64,000 bases of DNA from NCBI RefSeq assembly GCF_028618555.1, contig NZ_JAQITD010000002.1, positions 1-64,000 on the forward strand, read 5' to 3'. Source of the stretch: Bartonella sp. CM31XJBT (GTDB lineage: Bacteria > Pseudomonadota > Alphaproteobacteria > Rhizobiales > Rhizobiaceae). Position 1 is the first letter of the stretch. Every line of letters starts with the position of its first letter. Shown here one piece after another: positions 56,029-64,000 of the stretch. The translations under genes and the position numbers were made by a program. The notes under the pieces are model-generated. The model was given only the letters and a program-made list of their open reading frames with translations. It had not been told where the DNA came from and made no database searches.

Positions 56029-56450
56029 TGAAGATACAGTTGAACAGGGACTTGCCTGTGACTTACATAAAGACACAGGAAAAAATAGTGTGTGGGTCAT
56101 CTTATATGGATTGAGTCGAAATTAATAGCTGTCCATCGTTTTTAGTAGAGATGCTTATCGATTTGAATACACCAAATGATTGTGCGGCTATTAGCCAGAA
56201 ATATCGCGAACGAGCATATCAAGAGGATATGATATTGATGTGTTGTTAAATGAATACTTCAGATTGGATTCGGAGGTGGACAAAATTATTATTTTTGGAG
56301 AGGGCAATCATTCATATGAAGTCTCTATAGTTTTGTGATGTGGACATGGTGCGTATAGTTATAGAATGCTCTCCTAGTGAGTGCTAGATGGTGCTTTTGC
56401 GTCCGTAAAATATTGTGCGTTGGTTGTTGAAATAAAGTTTCATAATTTTA
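56029..56450 (+). pseudogene. Decayed gene coupled to MFS exporter 1
   Basis: GTG at 56029 with GAGGAGG upstream, three bases after the exporter stop. The reading frame KIQLNRDLPVTYIKTQEKIV breaks at 56113, then fragments resume in other frames (LIDLNTPNDCAAISQKYRER, then LLNEYFRLDSEVDKIIIFGE). The original protein is not recognised. It was probably the next gene of the exporter operon. Confidence 0.5.
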
Positions 56451-56711
56451 GATCGTAGAGCGGTGGGGCATCGAGGTGCCTTATGTATCATAAATGCTCT
56501 TTTTTAATTGGTGTATAGGCACAATGGATTGTAAAAATGCTAATGCCTGTGTTTTTTGACAACTTGGTCGGCTTTGTTTTTTTACGTATGTAAGCAGCGA
56601 GTAAGCAAAGGTTAGCACAGGTGTATTACTTGCAGTACCAAAAAGTTTGATTAAAAATACTAAAAATGGATATACAAGACGAACAAACGGTTCGCTGAGG
56701 ATCTTTTATCA

Positions 56712-56969
56712 ATGACTGTAGTTGCTTGGGGGCATAATATTGTACAAAAAAACGCATGGCATAAAGTCCAAAAAACCAATAAAGGTGCATTGCGCTTCTT
56801 TTTTAAGAACTGGGCATCTCCTCTTACCTTAATGCGTTCTCATTATGCATCCTTTACACAAGACTTGCGATGGAAAGACTTTACGGAAAAAATCAATGTG
56901 TTTTGTTTAAAAGATCCGAGCTTAATATGCCCTTCAATATGGAAAGATATTTCACAATGTTTGTTGTGA
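56712..56969 (+). CDS. Small protein coupled to the MATE gene, unknown
   Basis: 85 residues (ALRFFFKNWASPLTLMRSHY, then FCLKDPSLICPSIWKDISQ). Its stop overlaps the MATE start by one base (TGATG), which supports translation of both. No family recognised; it may be the 3' remnant of a larger gene. About 260 nt of decayed sequence precede it. Confidence 0.4.
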   Translation: MTVVAWGHNIVQKNAWHKVQKTNKGALRFFFKNWASPLTLMRSHYASFTQDLRWKDFTEKINVFCLKDPSLICPSIWKDISQCLL

Positions 56970-58297
56970 TGAAGCAATTGCTCTCTCTTGGCATGCCTCT
57001 GGCTGTTGGGTTTATCTTTCAGATGATGATTTCCTTCACAGATGCAGCGCTTGTAGCGCATTTAGGCGTGCAAGCCTTGAGTGGTACAATGTTAGCTCTG
57101 AGTATATTTAGTTTTGTTATGTTGTTTGGGCTAGGTATTATTACCGCGGTTGCACCAAAACTTGCGGAAAGTTTTCGTAGACAAGATAGATATGCATTAA
57201 AGGTATGGTTTGATCAAGGAATATGGCTTTCCCTTGTGATTGGAATGATGAGTGCGATCATTTTACTCAACACGAGGAATATTTTGTGTTTTCTCGGCCA
57301 AGATGAGACAATTGCCAATATAGCGCAGGAATATAATAGTGGTGCTGCTATAGGAGTGGTGTTTTTTTATCTTTATGTGAATAGCCGGGGATTACTGTCA
57401 GCAATTGGTAATCCAAAGCCCTTAACCTGGGTTATGCTTGCGGCTATCCTCGTAAATTTTCTTATCTCTTGGCTGCTTATTTTTGGTATAGGTTCTGCAA
57501 GCGGATTAGGTGTCTTTGGTGCAGGAATTGCGAGCAGTTTGATCCGTATTTTAATTGTTATTGCAGCAGCAATAATATTGTCCCGCAATTCTGCTTTTCA
57601 TTCTTTTCGCTTTAATTATTTGAGACCAAAGTTAGAGATTTCACGAATAATAAAATTGCTGCGAGTAGGGCTACCCATTGGTATACGTATTCTTATTGCG
57701 GAGGGTTTTCCTTCTGTTATTGCATTTATGATTACGGCTTATGGGGTCGAATCTTTGGCCGCGCATACGATAGGGATGCGTCTCGATATGCTTATTTCTG
57801 TGGTGGCTTTGGGGATTTCCAGCGCAGCTGCGACAATAGCAGCGTGGTATAGAGCAGATAGGAATAATATGGCTCTAAAACAGCTGCGTATGAGTGTCAC
57901 AGTTTTTGCTGTAGCTTATGTCTTATTTTTATCAGTGGTTGTTTATCTCTCTTATGAATTTATCCTTACAACCATCTTTAATATTTCTGAAGACAGCGTT
58001 GTTGTTTTCTCTTGGAAGTTGCTTCCGTTCATCTTATTGTCTTTTGCTTTTGGCACTTTAGGAGCTATGCTCAATGGCATACTTGTGGGCTTGCTTGATA
58101 CGTTTTGGTCAACAATTGTTGTAGCAATAAGTTATTGGGGGTTAGGCCTATTTGGGGGAGCGCTAATGGCGCATTTTTTTGAATATGGCTTTATTGGCTA
58201 TTGGCTTGGCATGATTGGTGCAAGCTTAATCGTTTCTCTCTTTAATTATATGCGCGTGGGTTATTTAATAAAATGCAATCCTATGGGGGCAGAGTGA
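56969..58297 (+). CDS. MATE-family multidrug exporter
   Basis: 442 residues from the ATG at 56969. Twelve helices in the MATE arrangement: QLLSLGMPLAVGFIFQMMIS, the loop TDAALVAHLGVQALSGTML and LLRVGLPIGIRILIAEGFPS. Cation-coupled export of drugs or metabolites. Upstream in-frame ATGs (56870, 56939) are less likely given the TGATG coupling. Confidence 0.87.
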   Translation: MKQLLSLGMPLAVGFIFQMMISFTDAALVAHLGVQALSGTMLALSIFSFVMLFGLGIITAVAPKLAESFRRQDRYALKVWFDQGIWLSLVIGMMSAIILLNTRNILCFLGQDETIANIAQEYNSGAAIGVVFFYLYVNSRGLLSAIGNPKPLTWVMLAAILVNFLISWLLIFGIGSASGLGVFGAGIASSLIRILIVIAAAIILSRNSAFHSFRFNYLRPKLEISRIIKLLRVGLPIGIRILIAEGFPSVIAFMITAYGVESLAAHTIGMRLDMLISVVALGISSAAATIAAWYRADRNNMALKQLRMSVTVFAVAYVLFLSVVVYLSYEFILTTIFNISEDSVVVFSWKLLPFILLSFAFGTLGAMLNGILVGLLDTFWSTIVVAISYWGLGLFGGALMAHFFEYGFIGYWLGMIGASLIVSLFNYMRVGYLIKCNPMGAE

Positions 58298-58559
58298 GTG
58301 TTATAAAAGCGCTTGTAAAGCACTAGCTGTGAAGGCTTAGCTACTCACCATCCATAGAGGCTGTTTTTACTTCTATGGAGATAACAATATAGGTTACAAA
58401 ACTTGCTTAATATTGAAAAGAAGTGTCTTTGATTGTAGCCTCAATATTATTTGTTGAGTTTTTAAAATAATATGGGTTTATTAAAATCATTCGGCTACAA
58501 TTTAAGAGTAAGTTCGGTAGATTGGAAGAGTTTAATACCTTAAAAAATGACGAGAAAAA

Positions 58560-59016
58560 ACGTGCTTATATTCATATGCTGTTGAGGAGGCATTTAAAAA
58601 AGTTGTTGTTTTTATAAGTCATTACCATTGTGATGCTAAAACGTATGCATTTGTCAAAACAATCGCAGACGCTAACGATGTTATTCTTGCAAGTCCTGTT
58701 TATCACGGGTCTTATTCAGGGGGATTGAAGAATGCTCTTGATAATTTAGAGTACAATGCTTTTGGAATAAAGTTTTTAGTCATCTCTCTCATGACAATAT
58801 AACCCAAAATGCGCACTGCCCTGTGTATATTTGGTACCAATTGTGCATACGCTTTATGGACAGGCGCTGCAATATCAAGTTGCTTCGGCTAAAGATGATT
58901 TTGCGTTTGAGAATGAAAACCGTACACGGAGACTTAGCAGCGTAAATGTACGGGCTTGCTGCGCACATCTTGCTGATAAAATGTACAATAAGGGTGGAGG
59001 ATATGATCAAAAATGA
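58560..59016 (+). pseudogene. NADPH-dependent FMN reductase pseudogene
   Basis: The frame through 58675-58800 reads DVILASPVYHGSYSGGLKNA, the FMN reductase flavin-binding motif. A stop follows (58800), then another frame gives VHTLYGQALQYQVASAKDDF, the C-terminal part. Start not identifiable. Confidence 0.65.
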
Positions 59017-59180
59017 TAGGAAATACCGTTATTTAGTCATTGGTGGTGCAGGAATATTGGCTCCCTTCGCCGGTTATTAGGGCTGAACAACGTGATTATC
59101 GCAGCGCGTTTTCGTTCTCATCAATCCAAAATTGAGTTATTTCAGACAAGGGCTAAATATATATTTTGGAGATTATTATA
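59003..59180 (+). pseudogene. Remnant of a Rossmann-fold dehydrogenase-like gene
   Basis: ATG at 59003 with GGAGG upstream. The product reads YLVIGGAGILAPFAGY before a stop at 59078, a nucleotide-binding glycine-rich motif; a second frame continues LNNVIIAARFRSHQSKIELF. Gene lost beyond this. It overlapped the FMN reductase end, so the two formed an operon. Confidence 0.45.
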
Positions 59181-59442
59181 AGCCATAGGCACAATTTTTA
59201 AAAGGGGTACCCCTATGGACGGGCTTGAAATATTGCATATTATGGGGGGCATTCGCCTGCACATGTATTTTCGTGTAGGTTGAGATTGAGCGGTTGGCCT
59301 TCTTACCGAAGCCTCTGCGTATTGTTCATGTTTTTGGTTTTAATGCAGAGGATAAAATAATCTCTGGATGTGCGCATCACAATAAGATTGATCCCATATC
59401 TGTAAAATTAGGTTGGAAAAGGCGATCATATGGCCGGCGGTG

Positions 59443-59792
59443 GTCAATGAGAAGAGTGTATATGATTATGTGGGGTTTATAAGAGTAATATTGAGAAAGA
59501 ATTTGCGCAAAATTAATGATAATGCCTCCGAAGTAAAATTATTTTTTAAATTGCCAAGGAGCTTTAAAATCGTGGCGCTCATAGGCTCTTACACGCCGGA
59601 TTGGGGGGTGTTTTAGAGTGAGATGGCGCGCAAAAGCTTTATTTTGTACTGAAAACAAAAGGAACGAATAGCGAGTTTGATTTGCGCCTTAAAGAAATGC
59701 TGAAGATTAAATGCGGCAAGGCGCATTTTACCGCCCTTGAGACTGGTGTGGTGTTTAACGAGGCACCGGTGATGAGTTGGCGCGATTCTAAG
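59443..59792 (+). pseudogene. Diverged duplicate of the res 3' end
   Basis: Matches the last about 115 codons of Res (51263-54460): NEKSVYDYV, FFKLPRSFKI, GSYTPDWGVF and, after a frameshift near 59615, EFDLRLKEMLKIKCGKAHF. Divergence is too high for a recent duplication, so it is probably the remains of a second type III system. Confidence 0.75.
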
Positions 59793-59797
59793 CGGGG

Positions 59798-59843
59798 GAT
59801 GGTGGTAGAAAGAGTGGGGGGATGGTGGTAGAAAGAGTGGGGG
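59798..59843. repeat. Two tandem copies of a 23-bp unit
   Basis: 59798-59820 and 59821-59843 are identical, a unit beginning GATGGTGGTAGAAAG. A partial third copy follows. It abuts the res fragment. Confidence 0.8.
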
Positions 59844-59914
59844 GCTGTGGTAGGAGTGGGCGGCACGAATGACGCTGTCTTTAATTGCGTACCGCCAAGC
59901 TAATTTTGTGCTTT

Positions 59915-60395
59915 GCGAAATTAGCCAAGGCTTTTGGACGTACCGCGTTTACCGCGTAGTAAAATCTTATGAATATCATGCAGAAGGCGCGCAGAAATGG
60001 GTGATTGCGTGTCTAGCATTCCCAATGCCGTAATTAAGTACAGCCACATAATGAGATAGCTCTTCAATATCATCAGTCGCACTAATACTTTTTCTTTATT
60101 TTCAAACAATAATAGGTCAGATGGTAACGATTATGTCCTTTCTATCTGAGAAAAGAGTAGCACCGCTTGCGTATATGCACGAGTAAAAGTCAATCAACAT
60201 TGGTCTGAGGTAAAAAACGCCAATTATTTCTAATACACCTAAGGATTTCATAGCTTGCTCTAACGGTTTATATAAAGCCACCCTTTTAAAAGGTGGATTG
60301 GGTGGAAAATTTATTGGGATATAGGCTTTATGAATCTCTCGAACTAAGCTTTCTACTATGCAGTCCCTAAGGCGTGATTGCATATATGGTCGCAT
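59915..60395 (-). pseudogene. N-terminal remnant of a Fic-family protein
   Basis: Minus-strand fragments: INFPPNPPF with LYKPLEQAMKSLGVLE (Fic N-terminal region), then ELSHYVAVLNYGI and, after a frameshift, PISARLLHDIHKILLRGKRG. These fit the part of Fic proteins before the HPFxxGNGR motif, which is missing. Fic enzymes AMPylate proteins; Bartonella uses several as effectors or toxins. This copy is broken and truncated. Confidence 0.65.
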
Positions 60396-60630
60396 CTGTT
60401 GCTGCGTTGTGTAGGCAGATATCCTAAATTAAGAAAGGAGGGCTGCTCTTTTAATTACAAAGGAAGAATACGGCGCGTAAGTGCAGCAAAATGTATTTTG
60501 AAGAGCAGTAAAGGGGTGAGGCATTTGATGTCCAGCGGGTGACGGATTAACTGGAGTATAAGTAGGCATTGCTAGGGCGGAGTTTTTAGTTAAGAATTGC
60601 ACTTCGTACGCTATAAGCTCTCTGCATCCT
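60396..60630. other. Non-coding or decayed stretch
   Basis: About 235 nt between the Fic remnant and the DprA-like fragment; no structure recognised. Confidence 0.3.
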
Positions 60631-60826
60631 TCATATAGGCGTTGAGATCATCGCCCAATCAACGTAAAGGGGCTGTTTTGTCTTTAGCGCTTGTTTGGCT
60701 GCTTCTATAGTGCCGCTGGCTCTATCAGCCATTATGGTGATAATTTTCTCGTCCAAAGAACAGATCAATCGATTGCGTAATAGGGTATGTGTGCCTTTTT
60801 TGACCGTGTCTTTTTTAAAGCAGCTG
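60631..60826 (-). pseudogene. DprA-like C-terminal fragment
   Basis: Minus-strand frame reads THTLLRNRLICSLDEKIITI then ADRASGTIEAAKQALKTKQP LYVDW in sequence, the RNR...SGT..A..AL pattern of DprA/Smf-type Rossmann domains. Only this portion remains, truncated where the MFS gene begins. The identification is tentative. Confidence 0.4.
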
Positions 60827-62047
60827 TTACCTCGTGGCAGGGTTGGGTATGTCTATATGATCAGCCTGCCAAAGAAAAGGAAGCGTTATCGCGATAGCCA
60901 CCAATAGTAGTCCAGCGATAAAGGCGGCAGCAAACTGCAATGATATAAAAGAACCAAGGACGCCGACCAAAAAGCTTCCGACCGGCATTCCAGCATAGCC
61001 TATCACCCGAAAAGCAGAATTAGCTCGCCCGAGAAGTTGCTTTGGTGTGAGGCGCTGCCTGAAGGCGGTAACACCAATAAACCATAAGCTTGCTCCAACG
61101 CCAGCGATAAAGGTGACGCCCCATACGACGACAGCACTTTTTGAAAAGGCTGGAATCAGCAGCAAGACAACCGTTCCTAAACCGTCAGTGAGAACAGCTA
61201 GGCGCACCGGTGCATAACGTATACGCGGCGCAAATAGGGCACCTGCCATTGTACCAAGCGCGTAGGCTGCAAACATTACGCCATATTGGCTGCTATGTAG
61301 GCCCAGATACCGACCGTCGGTAACGAAGAAGATGAACGAGGTTAGGAATGCTCCAAATACCACCGATAGAAAGAATGTGAGTAATGTAAGGGAGGTAAGA
61401 TGCCGATTTGAAAAAATGAAACGAAAGCCGGCAATAATATAACGGAAAGTGATGTTTTCTTTATCAAGTGTTGGCGATGTCGGAACAGCACGGCGAGCGG
61501 TAAAAATCAATGTGATAAAAAGCACGATTAACAAGCCAAGAAATAGCAGTGTGCCATGCCCTAAAATGCTGCTTGTTATGACAGGGGCAAGAAAATAGGA
61601 GACCCCGAAATCTAAAAACAAGACAATTGAGTAGAAGGTCATCAATCGCTCTCCCTCCATGATAAGTGGTGGAATCGTCATTATATAAGCTTCGGCAGAA
61701 ACGACGATGAATCCAGCAATGGTTGCATAGAAGAAAATTTGTTCGGCTGGAGCAATCTGTATCATGAGCAGTACGAACAGGACAATATGCAGTAGCATGA
61801 AGATGAGGAGAGCTGTGGTGGCAAGTTTTATTTTGTCGCAGCGATCAAGTAAAGCGCCTGCAAGGATGCCGAAAATTGGCCACGCTAATGAGAAGAGACC
61901 TTGCGCCCAACTTACTCCGACTACGCCATATCCAGATTGTCTTGCTAATAGCGGGATGGCAGTGCGCAAAGCACCGCTGAGTAAGGCGAGCAGACTAACG
62001 GTTAGGCAAAAATAGCGTATGTTCCTGTTGGTAAAAAGCGTGAACAT
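60827..62047 (-). CDS. MFS exporter 2
   Basis: 406 residues from the ATG at 62047, with AAGGAG overlapping the radical SAM stop. Twelve helices; FSLAWPIFGILAGALLDRCD carries the MFS A-like motif, and ITLPFLWQADHIDIPNPATR ends the protein. It resembles MFS efflux proteins of the EntS/macrolide type. Higher GC than the core genes. It forms one operon with the broken radical SAM gene. Confidence 0.87.
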   Translation of the reverse strand: MFTLFTNRNIRYFCLTVSLLALLSGALRTAIPLLARQSGYGVVGVSWAQGLFSLAWPIFGILAGALLDRCDKIKLATTALLIFMLLHIVLFVLLMIQIAPAEQIFFYATIAGFIVVSAEAYIMTIPPLIMEGERLMTFYSIVLFLDFGVSYFLAPVITSSILGHGTLLFLGLLIVLFITLIFTARRAVPTSPTLDKENITFRYIIAGFRFIFSNRHLTSLTLLTFFLSVVFGAFLTSFIFFVTDGRYLGLHSSQYGVMFAAYALGTMAGALFAPRIRYAPVRLAVLTDGLGTVVLLLIPAFSKSAVVVWGVTFIAGVGASLWFIGVTAFRQRLTPKQLLGRANSAFRVIGYAGMPVGSFLVGVLGSFISLQFAAAFIAGLLLVAIAITLPFLWQADHIDIPNPATR

Positions 62048-62057
62048 TCTTTTCTCC

Positions 62058-63481
62058 TTAAGATGCCATACAGGTTTCCGCTGTTCCATCAAGTACGGCG
62101 GTTGTATTCAGCATGTTTGCGACATAGCCGTCCAAGATATTCCTATCTGCCTGAGGTAGAAGAAAATACATAAGGTTGGAATACCATTGCCAACCACGCT
62201 GAGTCAGCTGGAGATCGTTATCACTTTCTACGATGAGACCTGCACCTATGAGCTGTTGTAGGTTATTGTATACGAAAGAGGGGAGTGCGGTCCAGTCAAT
62301 TCTTTCTTTTTTGGCATAACCGTTATAAGGTAGCCTCATACACAAAGCCTTGGAGGCTTGTTGCTCCGCTGATACCCAATTGTAGTATACTTTGGATTTG
62401 CCTTTAAGTTGTATGTCGGTAATGTATCCGCTTCGACTGGGATTGGCTCGTGTGACGAGTGAGCCGAGAATCGACATTGCTGACGCCCCGAAGCCAACCA
62501 CATAATCGTCATGATAACCATGCAAATATTTGTGATAGCGGAAATAATTAGCTGAACTCGTTTTAGCGAGCGTTAGAGGAGTGTTATTGGCAATTTTGAT
62601 ATAGGAATGCCCATTACACGGCGCATAGCCGCAGCTGCGCATAACGATATCGCTAAATAATCGAAGCATTTGTCGATGCTGTAGGCTGGACGGTTTTAGC
62701 CCTTTTTGTGCGTAAGACTTATGCAGTTGCGACGTGATAGCCAGATTGTTGATTGCATAGAGGTTGATGGTTTCAGGATGAAGCTCTCTGGCTTGCTTCA
62801 AATCGTATAATCGTTCTTCGGCTTGCTGGCTGTGCATGCCATATAGTAGGTCGAAACCGACATGTCCCAATTATCTCTTGTGACCAAGCCATGGTATTGT
62901 TGATTTGTTCACGTGTTGAGGTGAGGTTAAACAATGATCGGAAACGCTCAATGAAACTCTGTATACCGAAGCTGATCCGGTTAACGCCGATCTCACGGGC
63001 AGCATAAAGTTTATCACGTGTGACGCTCTTCGGTTTGCTTTCCAGTGTAAATTCGGCTAAGGAAGAGAGCTCAAATTCAGCATGCAATACTTTTCCGATG
63101 TGGCGGATATTATCTGCGGACAAGAGTGACGGTGTGCCGCCCCCCTATATAGATGCTGCGGATGGGCCCTCTAAGCGAGCGAATGAAATTTCCTTTGGTT
63201 CTGATCTCTGTGGTAAGCGCTGACATATAAGATTCGATTTGCTTAACGTGCTTGTAGGCCCCTTTCTGAAAGGGACAGAAGGAACAGATGGTTTCGCAAA
63301 AGGGAATATGCAAATAAAGAGAAATGGTACGCGCTTGTGGAATCTGCTTACTTTGCGCTAGTTTATTAAAGTCTAGGTAATCGTAAAATTCATTTGAAAT
63401 AGTGCGAAATAACGGATATGTGAAGTTGTAAATCGTCTTGAGTTGGTCGAACTTCACAAAAGGATGATCCACGAGTTGCAT
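62058..63481 (-). pseudogene. HemN/HutW-like radical SAM gene with two frameshifts
   Basis: ATG at 63481 after GGAGGT. The 4Fe-4S motif CETICSFC (CX3CX2C) sits in SLYLHIPFCETICSFCPF. The frame breaks in a C6 run at 63140-63145 (intact reading YIGGGTPSLLSADNIRHIG) and again near 62868 (intact reading GHVGFDLLYGMHSQQAEERL). The C-terminal part runs to 62058. Family members are oxygen-independent coproporphyrinogen oxidase-like enzymes, including haem-degrading ChuW/HutW. With two single-base insertions, it is likely inactive. Confidence 0.75.
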
Positions 63482-63597
63482 AGCTTACCTCCCCCAATTT
63501 CTTAATTCGCACTATATTATTGACGGGCGACTGGTGACCCAATCACCCGAGTGTATTACCAAAGATTTTCACGGAACATAATGAATCCCCCTTTTGT

Positions 63598-63628
63598 AGA
63601 AGTTATATGTATTATACATATAACTTCT
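63598..63628. promoter_or_regulatory. 14-bp perfect palindrome upstream of the radical SAM operon
   Basis: AGAAGTTATATGTA (63598-63611) and TACATATAACTTCT (63615-63628) with a TTA centre, about 115 nt before the radical SAM start. It looks like a regulator binding site or a stem-loop. Confidence 0.5.
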
Positions 63629-63783
63629 TATATGAACAGGCGAGCTTGTTTAAGAGGCAATGTAAAGATAAAAATATAAAAGAACTTTCTCTTGCAGCCT
63701 TATGGTCTGATATTGTAATTGGTATCCTGTTTTACGTGGTCGGGCTATGAATGCCTAGGGCGAGAAAAAGCAGGGTATTTTAA

Positions 63784-64000
63784 TGGACGTGCGGGGCATC
63801 ATTGTTATGTTGCTGGGACTTGGAATTTGCGTCTGGTTATGAAATATCATTAGTGCAAAAAGATGATTTTAAAGGTAGATATATATTTTTTGATATCCCT
63901 GTAAAACTTCGAGAAGAGATAGAATTATCTATTAGAAAACATATAAATGTCCAGTGTGATAATATTATCGAATTACATGACATCATCGCTCTTGCCCGCC
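63784..64000 (+). CDS. ORF running off the right edge, unknown
   Basis: Open frame from 63784 to the end with no clear start (GTG at 63853 is possible). The product contains KGRYIFFDIPVKLREEIELS. Upstream, another frame (RAGHHCYVAGTWNLRLVMKY) also looks protein-like, so this may be a frameshifted gene. Not recognised. Confidence 0.3.

Noticed and set aside
63598-63628. Resemblance of the palindrome to a loxP-type site (ATAACTTC half)
   Set aside because: The spacer is 3 bp rather than 8 and no Cre-like recombinase is seen, so it is treated as an operator candidate.

Overview
The window looks like a chromosomal segment of a Bartonella-type alphaproteobacterium (Hyphomicrobiales). It is AT-rich. 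The housekeeping genes are alphaproteobacterial: serC, purA, rpoH, rluD, ftsK, a PAS histidine kinase, mscL and pyrD. Long intergenic spaces and many decayed genes fit a host-restricted genome. The genus is inferred from gene content and style, not from a database match.

Region 1 (1-27.9 kb) is a lambda-like prophage. On the minus strand lie the head genes in lambda order: Nu1-like and GpA terminase, gpW, portal, S49 protease, acidic scaffold, decoration protein, major capsid and an FII-like protein, with a gpU-like tail gene running off the left edge. A gpZ-like tail gene, SSB, two DUF1376 proteins and an XRE regulator are also on the minus strand. The early genes run on the plus strand from 22.2 kb: CI/LexA-like repressor, AntA-like and Rha/KilAC antirepressors, two beta-helix proteins, ERF annealing protein, YqaJ exonuclease, DUF488 protein and an AlpA-like excisionase, ending beside a minus-strand tRNA-Phe.

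The prophage is interrupted by repeated cassettes. Each has a plus-strand toxin-antitoxin module (HicAB plus a CopG-like stub, BrnTA, a site with only an operator left, HicAB), a GC-rich bidirectional hairpin, a convergent antirepressor gene, and a conserved structured leader with its own promoter. Two leader families occur, A (3 copies) and B (2 copies). Every AntA-type gene also carries a short internal palindrome at the same place in its coding sequence. This cassette system is the most interesting structure in the window.

Region 2 (27.9-45.1 kb) is conserved core: tRNA-Phe, serC, purA, a membrane protein, rpoH, rluD, an aldehyde dehydrogenase, a short FtsK without membrane segments, a histidine kinase, mscL, pyrD and tRNA-His.

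Region 3 (45.1-64 kb) begins directly at the 3' end of tRNA-His and looks like an acquired, decaying island. It holds a truncated citrate-synthase-like gene, a double-hotdog dehydratase-like protein with two membrane proteins, a complete type III restriction-modification pair, a tiny ORF with a near-perfect Shine-Dalgarno before a hairpin and an MFS exporter, a MATE exporter, and a graveyard of broken genes (FMN reductase, second Res 3' end, Fic, DprA-like). A second MFS transporter and a twice-frameshifted HemN-like radical SAM gene follow. The exporters, the tiny ORF and the radical SAM gene could be remains of a small-molecule or peptide pathway, but that link is inference.
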